Assembly: GCF_005311025.1 (NCBI RefSeq)
Contig: NZ_CP031747.1
Span: 1,860,001 to 1,924,000, forward strand
Origin: Alcaligenes faecalis
Lineage (GTDB): Bacteria; Pseudomonadota; Gammaproteobacteria; Burkholderiales; Burkholderiaceae_B
Length of the DNA stretch: 64,000 bases
Reading direction: 5' to 3'
Under the pieces are notes generated by a model. The model saw only the letters and a program-made list of their open reading frames with translations. It did not search any database and was not told the DNA's origin. A program made the translations under genes and the position numbers. Each line of letters opens with the position of its first letter. Position 1 is the stretch's first letter. Positions 43,871 through 53,414 of this stretch are shown in pieces.

Positions 43871-44500
43871 ATGATTCAGAACGTAGAGCATAACGCAGCC
43901 GCGCTGCGCACGCGACTAAAAGACCTGCGAGCCGGGCAGCCCTCCATCGACACCAACCGGGGCGCTTTGCTGATCCGGGGCCGTCTGTTTACCTGGCTGG
44001 CTACCAACCGCAGCCGCCTGCGTGAACAGGGCCGTGCCGAACCCACCACCATTGCCGCTTTCTGGCCTATGGCCCAGGAGCCGGACTTGCGCCCACTGCT
44101 GCTTCAATGGGTGGAAGAGGAAGGCATCAATGTCTGTTTGCCCGTTGTCAAAGAGGCCGATGCCCCTTTGAGCTTTGTCGAGTGGACACCCGAGACCGAA
44201 ATGGAAAAGGGTCGCTACGGCATCGAAATCCCCATTTCCACTAAAACCATGCAACCGGATATTGTCCTGGTCCCCACCCTGGGCTACACCAGACAGGGTG
44301 ATCGTCTGGGGTATGGCAAGGGTTACTACGACCGGACCTTGGCGGCGCTGAAAGAACAAAACCACGCTTTTACCAGCATTGGTATTGCCTGGGCAGTGGG
44401 CGATTTATCCGGCCAGGCCTACCAGCCCGCCCCGCACGACCAACGCCTGGACAGTATTCTGACTGATAAAGGCTGGGCTGTGCCCGCTCCGGAACTATAA
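43871..44500 (+). CDS. 5-formyltetrahydrofolate cyclo-ligase
   Basis: A 209-residue protein. The C-terminal signature LGYGKGYYDRTL binds ATP and substrate, preceded by DIVLVPTLGYTRQGDRLG, and the N-terminus has the basic RTRLKDLRAGQ helix. It converts 5-formyl-THF to methenyl-THF in one-carbon metabolism. It starts back to back with the transglycosylase gene. It lies 144 bp from metF, convergent with it, a nearby one-carbon gene. Confidence 0.92.
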   Translation: MIQNVEHNAAALRTRLKDLRAGQPSIDTNRGALLIRGRLFTWLATNRSRLREQGRAEPTTIAAFWPMAQEPDLRPLLLQWVEEEGINVCLPVVKEADAPLSFVEWTPETEMEKGRYGIEIPISTKTMQPDIVLVPTLGYTRQGDRLGYGKGYYDRTLAALKEQNHAFTSIGIAWAVGDLSGQAYQPAPHDQRLDSILTDKGWAVPAPEL

Positions 44501-44595
44501 GTAACCCGCTACCACAAACTGTTTAATCCAGAACTCTGTTTACCAAGCAGTTGATAAAACCGGGGCAGATGCAGGCTAGTCTGTTCCCCATGAAA

Positions 44596-44623
44596 AAACC
44601 CGCCAAATGAATGTGGCGGGTTT
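44596..44623 (-). terminator. Terminator of the metF transcript
   Basis: AAACCCGCCA / TGGCGGGTTT (10-bp stem, 8-nt loop) with an A-run on its left, which gives a T-run on the minus strand, 20 bp past the metF stop. Confidence 0.88.
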
Positions 44624-44643
44624 CTTATCGCGACGCGAAGTGC

Positions 44644-45483
44644 TTAGCGCCAGGTCAGATTCGGCAAAATAGCCATGCTCGCATCTGCCCCGTTCAGGGT
44701 GTACATGTGAATGCCAGGAGCGCCGCCATCGAGCAGGTCCTGACACAAGCGTGCCACCACATCGATACCGAAAGCACGAATCGATGCACGATCATCACCA
44801 AAATCGGCCAGTCGCAGGCGAATCCAGCGCGGCACTTCTGCACCGCACATGGTCGAGAACCGCAGCAACTGGGACGAGTTGGTAATGGGCATGATGCCCG
44901 GTGTGATCGGAATCGTGACTCCTTGCGCCTGGGCTCGCTCAACAAAGCTGAAATACGAGTCCGGGTTGAAGAAGTACTGCGTGATCGCACCGTCCGCACC
45001 AGCCTTGACCTTGTTCACAAAGTGACCCAGGTCGTCGCTAAAGCCTGTGGCCTGAGGGTGCATCTCGGGATAAGCGGCCACTTCGATATGAAAGTGTTCG
45101 CCATAGTTTTCACGAATGAATGACACCAGATCGCTGGCATAGCGCAGTTCGCCCGCGTCACCACCCATACCCGAAGGCAAGTCACCGCGCAGGGCCACGA
45201 TACGTCGTATGCCCTGATCGCGGTAATTGTCCAGCATCTCGCCAAGCTGCGCGGGTGCCGTACCAATGCACGACAAGTGCGGTGCGACATCAAAGCCCAG
45301 TTTTTGCAGCAGTGCCACCGCATCGACCGTGCCAGCACGGGTGGAGCCACCGGCTCCAAACGTCATGCTGACATAGGCGGGGTTCAAGCCCATCAAGGAC
45401 TTGGCGGTGCGCACCAGTTTTTCCTGCGCCGCGATATCTCGCGGCGGGAAAAACTCCAGGCTCAAGGTTTGCTTGTTGCTCAT
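44644..45483 (-). CDS. metF: Methylenetetrahydrofolate reductase
   Basis: A 279-residue TIM-barrel flavoenzyme. The N-terminus LSLEFFPPRD, the FGAGGSTR loop, IVALRGDLP, and the C-terminal PGIHMYTLNGAD are the MetF signatures. It reduces 5,10-methylene-THF to 5-methyl-THF for methionine synthesis. Its ATG overlaps the stop of the holin-like gene (ATGA). Genes of the methyl cycle (ahcY, metK) lie just upstream. Confidence 0.96.
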   Translation of the reverse strand: MSNKQTLSLEFFPPRDIAAQEKLVRTAKSLMGLNPAYVSMTFGAGGSTRAGTVDAVALLQKLGFDVAPHLSCIGTAPAQLGEMLDNYRDQGIRRIVALRGDLPSGMGGDAGELRYASDLVSFIRENYGEHFHIEVAAYPEMHPQATGFSDDLGHFVNKVKAGADGAITQYFFNPDSYFSFVERAQAQGVTIPITPGIMPITNSSQLLRFSTMCGAEVPRWIRLRLADFGDDRASIRAFGIDVVARLCQDLLDGGAPGIHMYTLNGADASMAILPNLTWR

Positions 45484-45818
45484 TTCATTAACAATCCCGA
45501 CAGCAGCCCGGAAACCAGACTGTAGACGATCGCCCCAATCACGGCCCACCAGAAGCCTTCAACCTGGAAGCCTTTGAGGATGGAGCCCGCAAACCAGAAC
45601 ACCAAGGCGTTGAGCACCAGAAGGAACAAGCCCAAAGTCACAATAGTGATGGGCAAGGTCAGCACAATCAGCAAAGGTTTGACCAAGGTATTGAGCAGGC
45701 CCAGTACCAGCGCAGCGATCAGTGCCGAGCCAAACGAGGCAACCGTAATACCAGGCAGGATGTAGGCGACAACCAGCAGGGCAACAGCATTCAGGATCCA
45801 GACAAGTAGCAAAGTCAT
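45480..45818 (-). CDS. Phage holin family 4 / YvlD-like membrane protein
   Basis: A 112-residue protein with four predicted transmembrane helices (LLVWILNAVALLVVAYILPG, GSALIAALVLGLLNTLVKPLL, VTLGLFLLVLNALVFWFAGS, FWWAVIGAIVYSLVSGLLSG). The NTLVKPLL motif with a conserved Pro is the family mark. Despite the name it is a chromosomal housekeeping family of unknown role. It lies between ahcY and metF in the same orientation and overlaps metF by 4 bp. Confidence 0.9.
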   Translation of the reverse strand: MTLLLVWILNAVALLVVAYILPGITVASFGSALIAALVLGLLNTLVKPLLIVLTLPITIVTLGLFLLVLNALVFWFAGSILKGFQVEGFWWAVIGAIVYSLVSGLLSGLLMK

Positions 45819-45860
45819 GATAGGGCTCCAAGAATAGGCGTCCGAAGACGCCGGTGCGTT

Positions 45861-47258
45861 TTAGTAGCGGTAGTGCTCAGCCTTGAAAGGCCCTTGCACA
45901 GGTACGTTGATGTAATCCGCCTGCGCCTGAGACAAGGTCGACAAGTTCACACCCAATTTCTTCAAGTGCAAACGAGCGACTTTTTCGTCCAGATGCTTGG
46001 GCAGTACATATACTTTACCCGTTTCGTAGTTCTCGCCACGAGTGAACAGTTCAATTTGTGCAATGGTCTGGTTCGTGAACGAAGCCGACATCACAAAAGA
46101 GGGGTGGCCAGTAGCACAACCCAGGTTCACCAGACGGCCCTTGGCCAGCAGAATGATGCGCTTGCCATCAGGGAAAATGATGTGATCAACCTGAGGCTTG
46201 ATCTCTTCCCACTCCAGATCTTCCACCGAGGCCACGTCAATTTCATTGTCGAAGTGACCGATATTGCACACGATGGCCTGATCTTTCATGCGTTCCATGT
46301 GCGAGCGGTCGATCACGTGGTAGTTACCGGTGGCAGTCACGAAGATGTCAGCCTTGTCAGCGGCTTCTTCCATGGTCACAACGCGGTAGCCTTCCATCGA
46401 GGCTTGCAGGGCGCAAATAGGGTCAATTTCGGTAACCCAAACCTGAGCGCGCAAGGCGGCCAGTGCTTGAGCACAACCTTTACCCACGTCACCAAAACCG
46501 CAAACCACGGCGATCTTGCCGGCAACCATCACGTCGGTAGCACGCTTGATACCGTCTACCAGGGACTCGCGGCAGCCGTACAGGTTGTCGAACTTGGACT
46601 TGGTCACCGAGTCGTTCACGTTGATGGCAGGGAAAGCCAGTTCGCCTTTCTTGGCCATCTGGTACAGACGGTGCACGCCTGTGGTGGTCTCTTCGGTCAC
46701 ACCCTTGATTTGGGCCAGACGGGTGGAGTACCAGGTTTTGTCGTTTTGCAGACGGGCACGAATGGAGGCGAACATGACGCGCTCTTCTTCGCTGCCGGGT
46801 TTGTCCAGAACGGACAGGTCTTTTTCTGCACGGGCACCCAGGTGCAGCAACAAGGTAGCGTCGCCACCGTCATCCAGAATCATGTTGGCCTGTTCACCGG
46901 GCCAATCGAAAATGTCGTGGGCGTATTGCCAGTATTCTTCCAGGGTTTCGCCCTTGACGGCGAACACAGGCACGCCAGATGCGGCAATGGCAGCGGCAGC
47001 GTGATCTTGAGTGGAGAAGATATTGCACGATGCCCAGCGCACTTCAGCGCCCAGGGCAGTCAGGGTTTCAATCAGAACCCCAGTTTGGATTGTCATGTGC
47101 AAACTGCCGGCAATGCGCGCGCCCTTCAGGGGCTGGGAGGCAGCAAATTCCTCGCGGGTGGCCATCAGGCCAGGCATTTCGGTCTCGGCAATGGTCAGCT
47201 CGCGGCGGCCCCATTCAGCCAAGGAAATATCGGCAATTTTGTAATCGGTAAAAGTCAC
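45861..47258 (-). CDS. ahcY: Adenosylhomocysteinase
   Basis: A 465-residue enzyme. The substrate domain has [13 protein letters not shown] and [21 protein letters not shown]; the NAD-binding domain has [13 protein letters not shown]; the C-terminus ends in the conserved [13 protein letters not shown]. It splits S-adenosylhomocysteine to adenosine and homocysteine. A SAH riboswitch precedes it, so transcription should rise when SAH accumulates. The gene downstream encodes the holin-like protein and then MetF. Confidence 0.97.
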   Translation of the reverse strand: MTFTDYKIADISLAEWGRRELTIAETEMPGLMATREEFAASQPLKGARIAGSLHMTIQTGVLIETLTALGAEVRWASCNIFSTQDHAAAAIAASGVPVFAVKGETLEEYWQYAHDIFDWPGEQANMILDDGGDATLLLHLGARAEKDLSVLDKPGSEEERVMFASIRARLQNDKTWYSTRLAQIKGVTEETTTGVHRLYQMAKKGELAFPAINVNDSVTKSKFDNLYGCRESLVDGIKRATDVMVAGKIAVVCGFGDVGKGCAQALAALRAQVWVTEIDPICALQASMEGYRVVTMEEAADKADIFVTATGNYHVIDRSHMERMKDQAIVCNIGHFDNEIDVASVEDLEWEEIKPQVDHIIFPDGKRIILLAKGRLVNLGCATGHPSFVMSASFTNQTIAQIELFTRGENYETGKVYVLPKHLDEKVARLHLKKLGVNLSTLSQAQADYINVPVQGPFKAEHYRY

Positions 47259-47336
47259 AGTCGGGCTCCGTTATACGGCACGCAGACTGCAGGGAGAGCA
47301 AATGAATTCTCACCAGCAGCCCGCCATGCAGGTCGT

Positions 47337-47424
47337 GGTGAGCGTCGTTCTCCAAGGTGGATACCACCTATCCATGCCCCGAGCCTGGCAAGACCGTGAG
47401 TCTTGTCGCAACGCCCCTCGAGGA
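47337..47424 (-). ncRNA. SAH riboswitch
   Basis: On the minus strand the leader reads TCGAGGGGCGTTGCGAC, then GCCAGGCTCGGGG and finally AACGACGCTCACC. These are the three conserved blocks of the SAH-binding aptamer (RF01057): the GAGGxGCGYTGC strand, the YCAGGCTCGG strand that pairs with it, and a 3' GACGCTC strand that pairs back to the GCGTTGC. It ends about 80 bp before the ahcY start. In the family, SAH binding turns expression on. Confidence 0.85.
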
Positions 47425-47587
47425 TGGCAAATGAATGTGGGTGATTGTACTCGTTTGGATCGTCTTGGGAAGACAGCTCCACGGGTAAAAATCATAATTT
47501 CTTCTCATGAGACTGGCACTTGCCCGTCCCACCCAGCGTTGCTGGCTGACTGGTTTCCCGGCCCCGACAACGCTGTCAAACTGCAGC

Positions 47588-47612
47588 AAAGCGCCGCCCG
47601 CAAGCGGCCTTT
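47588..47612 (-). terminator. Weak terminator candidate after metK
   Basis: GCCGC-TTGCGG-GCGGC hairpin bounded by AAA and TTT, about 20 bp after the metK stop. The T-run is short. Confidence 0.4.
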
Positions 47613-47629
47613 GCCTATCCGCACATCGC

Positions 47630-48793
47630 TTAGATAGCCTGACGCAAAGCCTGGGCCTTGTCCGTGGCTTCCCAGCTGAACTCGGGTTCGCTGCGGCCAA
47701 AGTGACCGTAGGCAGCAGTCTTGGTGTAGATGGGACGCTGCAGATCCAGCATTTCGATGATGCCGCGTGGGCGCAGGTCGAAATGTTGACGAACCAGCTT
47801 GGCGATCTCGGTGTCCGGGATCACGCCTGTGCCTTCGGTGTAGATGGTGATATTGATAGGCTCGGCCACACCAATGGCGTAGCTCAGTTGCACCTGACAC
47901 TGGCGGGCCAGACCGGCCGCCACAATGTTCTTGGCCACGTAACGAGCGGCGTAGGCAGCGGAACGGTCCACTTTGGAGGGGTCCTTGCCGGAGAAAGCAC
48001 CACCGCCGTGAGGGCATGCGCCACCGTAGGTATCCACAATGATCTTGCGACCAGTCAGACCGCAATCGCCTTGAGGGCCACCAATCACGAACTTGCCGGT
48101 GGGGTTCACCAGGAAGCGGGTTTTCTCGGTCAGCAGGTCCGAAGGGAAGCATGGACGAATGATGTGTTCGATCACAGCTTCGTGAATGTCTTTCTGGGAC
48201 ATTTCAGGCGCGTGCTGAGTGGACAGCACCACAGTGTCCACTTCGGTAGGACGGCCATCCACGTAGCGGAAGGTCACCTGGGATTTGGCGTCAGGGCGCA
48301 ACCAGGGCAGACGGCCATCTTTGCGCAGCTCGCTCTGGCGCTGCACCAGACGGTGTGCGTACCAGATAGGAGCAGGCATCAGATCAGGGGTTTCGTCGCA
48401 CGCGTAGCCAAACATCAGCCCCTGGTCGCCAGCGCCCTGGTTCAGCAACTCTTCTGGGCTGCGATCCACACCTTGGGCGATATCGGGCGACTGCTTGTCA
48501 TAGGCCACCAGAACGGCGCAGGACTTGTAATCAATGCCGTAATCGCCATTGTCATAGCCAATGCGCTTGATGGTGTCACGGGCAACCTGGATGTAATCCA
48601 CGTTGGCGTGCGTGGTGATCTCGCCAGCCAGCACCACCAGACCGGTATTGCACAAGGTCTCGGCAGCAACACGTGCCTGAGGATCTTGCTCGAAAATAGC
48701 GTCCAGGATAGCGTCGGAGATCTGGTCAGCTACCTTGTCGGGGTGGCCTTCAGAAACGGATTCGGATGTAAAGAGAAAGTCGTTGTTGTTCAC
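47630..48793 (-). CDS. metK: S-adenosylmethionine synthetase
   Basis: A 387-residue enzyme. [21 protein letters not shown] near the N-terminus, [16 protein letters not shown] in the middle, and [19 protein letters not shown] later are its hallmarks. It makes SAM from methionine and ATP. The 237-bp upstream gap to the divergent acyltransferase gene holds its promoter; no riboswitch there matches a family I know. Confidence 0.97.
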   Translation of the reverse strand: MNNNDFLFTSESVSEGHPDKVADQISDAILDAIFEQDPQARVAAETLCNTGLVVLAGEITTHANVDYIQVARDTIKRIGYDNGDYGIDYKSCAVLVAYDKQSPDIAQGVDRSPEELLNQGAGDQGLMFGYACDETPDLMPAPIWYAHRLVQRQSELRKDGRLPWLRPDAKSQVTFRYVDGRPTEVDTVVLSTQHAPEMSQKDIHEAVIEHIIRPCFPSDLLTEKTRFLVNPTGKFVIGGPQGDCGLTGRKIIVDTYGGACPHGGGAFSGKDPSKVDRSAAYAARYVAKNIVAAGLARQCQVQLSYAIGVAEPINITIYTEGTGVIPDTEIAKLVRQHFDLRPRGIIEMLDLQRPIYTKTAAYGHFGRSEPEFSWEATDKAQALRQAI

Positions 48794-49030
48794 AGCGTAG
48801 CTTCCTTGAATAAGGGCTGATAATCAGCACGAGGTTGAACAAACTGCGTTGCACCTCGAAGCCAGCGATGTGGATACGATAGACGGGGCGCGACGCTTTA
48901 GCGGTTTATAGTGGGCAGTTTGCTGCCCGATCGCTCCGCAAGTTGTCGTTTAACTCAGCGATACAATCCATTTTAAGCGAAAATACGTATTTATTTCAGC
49001 AAAACTTCACACTAAAGGATTGCCTGGCCC

Positions 49031-49885
49031 ATGCTCGCGGCACTTTTACGTCTGATGGCTCATCTGCCTTTACCCGTTCTTCATGGGCTGGGCAAAGGAA
49101 TCGGACGCCTGATTTACGCTTTTCCCGGACGCTACCGCCGCCGTCTGCAAAGCCACTGCCGACAAGCGGGTTACGACTCCCCTGCCTTTTTCCGGCAAGC
49201 GGCCGGACAAACCGGCGCCATGATTCTGGAAACACCGCGCGTCTGGCTGCACCCGCAAGCCTGTCTGGCCCGCTGCACCGTCGATGATGTGGCCTTGCTG
49301 GAAGCCACCCATGCCGAAGGACGCGGCGTGCTGTATCTGACCCCGCACTTGGGTTGCTTTGAGATTACGGCACGTTATCTGGTGGGTTTAGGCCCACTGA
49401 CCGTGATGTTTCGCCCACCACGCCAGGCCGTACTGGAACCCCTGATGGTGGAGTCACGTGAACTGCCCGGCCTGCATGCCGTCCCCGCCAATATGAAAGG
49501 CGTGCGCGAATTTGTCCGCGCGTTTCGCAAAGGTGAATCGGTAGGCATGTTGCCCGACCAGGTTCCCAGCGGTGGCGATGGCGTATGGGCACCCTTTTTT
49601 GGCCGCCCTGCCCTGACCATGACACTGGCTGGCAAGCTTGCCCGTCAGTCCAATGTGCCTGTGATTGTGACCGCTGCCGAGCGCCTGCCTAAAGGGCGCG
49701 GCTGGCATATTCACACCTTGCGCCTGCCCGAGCCGTTGCCCGAAGACCCGACGGAACTGGCCACCCTGATCAACGAATCCATGGAAAGCTTGATACGCCG
49801 TTTCCCCACCCAGTATCTGTGGGGCTATAACCGCTACAAGATTCCCCACGATGCGCCCCCTTTGCCTGGCGATACCACCCCATGA
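49031..49885 (+). CDS. Lipid A biosynthesis acyltransferase (LpxL/HtrB family), copy 1
   Basis: A 284-residue protein with the LPLAT signature, here HLGCFE (His-x4-Glu) at the catalytic site, then VRAFRKGESVGMLPDQVP and FFGRPALTMTLAGKLAR, which bind the acyl donor. A short N-terminal hydrophobic stretch anchors it to the inner membrane. It adds secondary acyl chains to Kdo2-lipid A. The second family copy starts 4 bp before its stop, so the two are coupled. Confidence 0.92.
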   Translation: MLAALLRLMAHLPLPVLHGLGKGIGRLIYAFPGRYRRRLQSHCRQAGYDSPAFFRQAAGQTGAMILETPRVWLHPQACLARCTVDDVALLEATHAEGRGVLYLTPHLGCFEITARYLVGLGPLTVMFRPPRQAVLEPLMVESRELPGLHAVPANMKGVREFVRAFRKGESVGMLPDQVPSGGDGVWAPFFGRPALTMTLAGKLARQSNVPVIVTAAERLPKGRGWHIHTLRLPEPLPEDPTELATLINESMESLIRRFPTQYLWGYNRYKIPHDAPPLPGDTTP

Positions 49886-50772
49886 GTTTTAATTCTTACC
49901 CGCTGCTCAAATCCGTTTTCACCTACTTTGGCCGTGCCTCGGTACGCACGCGCCAGCGTTGGGGTGCTGTGCTGGGCGGGCTGGTGCATCGCTTTGCCTC
50001 CCGCCGCCGTCATATCGTGCGTACCAATCTGGATCTATGCTTTCCAGACACGCCCGAGAGCACCCGTCGCGAGTGGGAAAAGCAGCACTTTCGCCTGCTG
50101 GCCCAATCCTATCTGGACCGGGGCCTGCTCTGGTTTGGTTTGCCGAGCACTATTCTGAACACTCTGCACCTGACGGGCGAAGAACACATCACCCAGGCTC
50201 TGGAACAGGGTCGCAAGGTCATGCTGCTGGTGCCTCACTTTCTGGGTATGGATGCGGCGGGCACACGCCTGTCCATGTCCATCTCGCCGTTGGTTGCCTT
50301 TTACACTCCCCAACGCGACCCCCATGTGGATCGCCTGATGTACGAAGGCCGTAGCCGCTTCTCCTCCGTCCCGCTGATTTCTCGCAAAGACGGCATTCGC
50401 GGTCTGATGCGTGCGCTGCAAAAGGGCCAGCCGATTTATTACCTGCCTGATATGGACTTCGGCACCAAGGGCTCGGCCTTTGTGCCCTTTTTCAATGTCC
50501 CGGCGGCCACGCTCTTGTCCACCGCCCAGATCGCACGCAACCAGGACGCGCTGGTGATTCCGGTTATTTCCCGCGTGGACGCCGAGACTGGTCACTACCA
50601 TATTCAGGTGCTGGAACCCATGTCCGACTTTCCGGGTGAAGGCAGCCTGGAAGAAGCTACGGAACGCATGAATGCCCTGATCGAAAAATATGTGCGCGAA
50701 GACCCGCCGCAGTATTATTGGGTACATCGACGCTTCAAAACCCGTCCTGAAGGTCAACCCGGCATCTACTAG
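49882..50772 (+). CDS. Lipid A biosynthesis acyltransferase (LpxL/HtrB family), copy 2
   Basis: A 296-residue homologue of the preceding protein, with HFLGMD (His-x4-Asp) as the catalytic motif and IYYLPDMDFGTKGSAFVPFF downstream. It overlaps the first copy by 4 bp (ATGA). The His-x4-Asp here and His-x4-Glu in the neighbour suggest different acyl transfers. The dapF gene starts 10 bp later. Confidence 0.92.
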   Translation: MSFNSYPLLKSVFTYFGRASVRTRQRWGAVLGGLVHRFASRRRHIVRTNLDLCFPDTPESTRREWEKQHFRLLAQSYLDRGLLWFGLPSTILNTLHLTGEEHITQALEQGRKVMLLVPHFLGMDAAGTRLSMSISPLVAFYTPQRDPHVDRLMYEGRSRFSSVPLISRKDGIRGLMRALQKGQPIYYLPDMDFGTKGSAFVPFFNVPAATLLSTAQIARNQDALVIPVISRVDAETGHYHIQVLEPMSDFPGEGSLEEATERMNALIEKYVREDPPQYYWVHRRFKTRPEGQPGIY

Positions 50773-50781
50773 GCCCCCATC

Positions 50782-51705
50782 ATGCACAGCCCCACCACAC
50801 TCCAGCCCGCCTCCTCGCTTTGGCGTTTCAGCAAAATGCACGGCGCGGGCAATGACTTTGTCATGCTGGATGGTGTCAGGCAAAGCATTGAAATGACTCC
50901 CGAACGCGCCCGCGCGCTGGCGGATCGTCACTTTGGCATTGGGGCGGACCAGATCTTGCTGGTTGAAGCCGCGACCGAACCCGGCGCGGATTTCCGATAC
51001 CGCATATTCAACGCTGACGGTGGCGAGGTCGAACATTGCGGCAACGGCGCTCGCTGCTTTGTCCGCTTCGTACACGAACAAGGCCTGTCCTCGGCCAACC
51101 CTTTACGAGCACAAATTCGTACCGGCATCATCAGTTTGAATGACGATCCGGAGCTTGGCGTGGATGTCATGATGGGCACCACCCGATTTGCCCCGGCCGA
51201 TGTCGCTTTTGACCCTAGCGGGCTGGAACAGAAAACTCAGGGCGAAGATACGCTGTGGCTTCTGCCCGTACCCGATCAAGCCGAACCTGTCGCCCTGTCG
51301 CTGGTGTCCATCTCCAATCCGCACGCCGTGCAGGTGGTAGACGATGTGCTGCAGGCGCCGGTTGCCAGCGTCGGCCCCTTCATCGAATCTCACCCGCGTT
51401 TTGCTCAGAAGGTCAACGCCGGTTTCATGCAGGTTCTGGACGCCCATCACATCAAGCTGCGCGTCTACGAGCGCGGCGCCGGTGAGACCCTGGCCTGCGG
51501 TACAGGCGCTTGTGCGGCTGTGGTGGCAGGCATACGGCGGGGATTGCTCCAAAGCCCGGTTGTCGTTGATACTCGTGGAGGCAGTCTGCGCATTGAATGG
51601 GACGGACAGGCGCTACGCATGAGCGGCCCGGCCCAAACCGCCTTTACCGGACAAGTCGATATAGATGCACTGTGTGCATCCCTAGCCAGAAAGGAAACCT
51701 TCTAG
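50782..51705 (+). CDS. dapF: Diaminopimelate epimerase
   Basis: A 307-residue enzyme with both catalytic cysteines: Cys86 in EHCGNGARC and Cys239 in ACGTGACA. The N-terminal [15 protein letters not shown] is the family mark. It interconverts LL- and meso-diaminopimelate for peptidoglycan and lysine. The gene is followed by DUF484 and xerC, an order conserved across gamma- and betaproteobacteria. Confidence 0.97.
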   Translation: MHSPTTLQPASSLWRFSKMHGAGNDFVMLDGVRQSIEMTPERARALADRHFGIGADQILLVEAATEPGADFRYRIFNADGGEVEHCGNGARCFVRFVHEQGLSSANPLRAQIRTGIISLNDDPELGVDVMMGTTRFAPADVAFDPSGLEQKTQGEDTLWLLPVPDQAEPVALSLVSISNPHAVQVVDDVLQAPVASVGPFIESHPRFAQKVNAGFMQVLDAHHIKLRVYERGAGETLACGTGACAAVVAGIRRGLLQSPVVVDTRGGSLRIEWDGQALRMSGPAQTAFTGQVDIDALCASLARKETF

Positions 51706-51707
51706 AC

Positions 51708-52385
51708 ATGGATACCCCCAACAGCCTTAGCGCCGTGGAAGTGGCCCAGTTTTTGAAAGCCAACCCTGATTTCTTCGACGCGCATGCCGATGTTTTTTCC
51801 AAACTGATGGTGCCGCACCCCCATCAAAGCCGCGCTATTTCACTGGGCGAGCGCCAGATCATGCTACTGCGCGAGCGCGGCAAGAAAACCGAGCGCCAAC
51901 TGGCCACACTGGTCGCTAATGCTCGTGGCAATGAAAAAATTTCGCGCCAACTGCACCAATGGAACTGCCAGATGCTGGCCGAGTCCGACCCGGCAGCCCT
52001 GCCCGCACTGATCTGCAGCAGTCTGGAGCGCATCTTTGAAATGCCCGTTGTCCGTCTGCACTGCTGGAATCCGGACGAAGTGCTGGCTGACGACGCCCTG
52101 GTCAGCTGGGCCTACACCTTGATCAACCCCTATTGCGGCGCTCGACGCGAACAGGAGTTTCTGGCCGATTTGCAGCAAGACGCGCAATCGGTGGCCATTG
52201 TGCCCTTGACGTTTCCGGAGTCGAACACCCTGTTTGGTCTGCTGGTTCTGGGCTCGCCTGAAGCCACGCGTTTTACGGCCGATATGGGTACGGACTTTCT
52301 GGAAGGCATTGGCGAATTGTGCAGCGCCGCCCTGCAGCGTTTGTACAAGCCCAGCAGTGTTGATCAAAGCGAATGTCCGGCCTGA
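51708..52385 (+). CDS. DUF484 family protein
   Basis: A 225-residue protein. It starts MDTPNSLSAVEVAQFLKANPDFF and continues to a GAF-like C-terminal half (SVAIVPLTFPESNTLFGLLVLGSPEATRFTADMGTDFL). Family function is not established. The start lies two bases after the dapF stop, and the 3' end overlaps xerC by 13 bp. Confidence 0.93.
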   Translation: MDTPNSLSAVEVAQFLKANPDFFDAHADVFSKLMVPHPHQSRAISLGERQIMLLRERGKKTERQLATLVANARGNEKISRQLHQWNCQMLAESDPAALPALICSSLERIFEMPVVRLHCWNPDEVLADDALVSWAYTLINPYCGARREQEFLADLQQDAQSVAIVPLTFPESNTLFGLLVLGSPEATRFTADMGTDFLEGIGELCSAALQRLYKPSSVDQSECPA

Positions 52386-53413
52386 AAAAACAAGATCACT
52401 CCCCGCCCGGGGACACGCCTCGAAAGCAGCCAGCCGCCCCCCAGGCCCTCAGCCCGGCCATGCAAATCTGGCTGCTTCAACTAAGCCACGAAAAACGCTA
52501 TTCGGAACACACCCTTAGTGCGTACCGTAATGATTTGCGCCACTTGCTGGCGCAGTACCCAGGTACAGACCCCGACACACTGACTCAAAGCCAGTTGCGA
52601 CAGGCTGCCGCCCGCTTGCATGCGCAGGGCCTGGCACCACGCAGCCTGGCCCGCATTCTGGCAGCCTGGCGTGGCTACTATCAAGCGCGCACTAAAGAAC
52701 TGGGTTGGCCCTTGAACCCTGCAGCCAGCCTGAAGGCACCCAAGATAGGCCGCCCTCTGCCCAAGGCCTTGTCCGTAGACCAGACCCAGCAGCTATTGGA
52801 CCGCCCCACCGCCCCCATTCAGGACGACCCGGTCAGCTGGCGCAATCAGGCCATGTTTGAATTGTTTTATTCCAGCGGACTACGTTTGTCCGAGCTGGTC
52901 AGCCTGGACACGCACTATCACCAGGACGCGCACTACCAGTCCAAGAGCTGGTTACTGCTGGATGATCGTGAGCTGGTGGTCAGTGGCAAAGGCGGCAAGA
53001 CGCGCCGCCTGCCTGTCGGGGAAAAAGCGCTGCATGCCTTGCAGCAGTGGCTGGGAAAGCGCCCGGCTTTGGCATCACTGGCGACCAGCGCAGATGCCAG
53101 TGCGGCCCTGTTTCTGGGTGCCCGTGGAGCCCGCATTCACCCACGCGTGGTGCAGCAAGAACTGGAAAGCTATGCCCGCGCTAGCGGCCTGCCGGTGCAT
53201 GTCCACCCGCACAGCTTGCGTCACAGCTTTGCCAGCCATTTGCTGCAATCAGCACAAGACTTGCGGGCGGTGCAGGAACTATTGGGTCATACCAATATTT
53301 CCACGACTCAGATTTATACCCGTCTGGACTTCCAGCATCTGGCCCAGGCTTACGATCAGGCCCACCCTCGGGCACAACGCAAAAACCGGGCCAGTGACAA
53401 GCCGGAGGAGTGA
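52373..53413 (+). CDS. xerC: Tyrosine recombinase XerC
   Basis: A 346-residue recombinase. All catalytic residues are visible: Arg in SSGLRLSELV, Lys in GKGGKTRRLP, His and Arg in HSLRHSFAS, His in LGHTNISTT and the nucleophile Tyr in IYT. An N-terminal SAM-like domain (SEHTLSAYRNDLRHLL) binds DNA. Chromosomal context (dapF-DUF484-xerC) identifies it as XerC, which resolves chromosome dimers with XerD. The N-terminus is about 25 residues longer than in E. coli. It ends one base from the convergent znuA stop. Confidence 0.95.
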   Translation: MSGLKKQDHSPPGDTPRKQPAAPQALSPAMQIWLLQLSHEKRYSEHTLSAYRNDLRHLLAQYPGTDPDTLTQSQLRQAAARLHAQGLAPRSLARILAAWRGYYQARTKELGWPLNPAASLKAPKIGRPLPKALSVDQTQQLLDRPTAPIQDDPVSWRNQAMFELFYSSGLRLSELVSLDTHYHQDAHYQSKSWLLLDDRELVVSGKGGKTRRLPVGEKALHALQQWLGKRPALASLATSADASAALFLGARGARIHPRVVQQELESYARASGLPVHVHPHSLRHSFASHLLQSAQDLRAVQELLGHTNISTTQIYTRLDFQHLAQAYDQAHPRAQRKNRASDKPEE

Positions 53414-53414
53414 A

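Noticed and set aside
45480-45818. Prophage signal from the 'phage holin' gene
   Set aside because: The family is a chromosomal four-helix membrane protein; no other phage gene is nearby.
45873-47399. A 508-codon plus-strand open frame
   Set aside because: Antisense to ahcY; ends in the SAH riboswitch region; no motif.
48794-49030. A possible SAM-responsive riboswitch in front of metK
   Set aside because: I looked for SAM-I, SAM-II and SAH-type conserved blocks and found none; the leader has only weak hairpins.
52373-53413. xerC as a mobile-element integrase
   Set aside because: The dapF-DUF484-xerC order and the full set of Xer motifs show the housekeeping recombinase.
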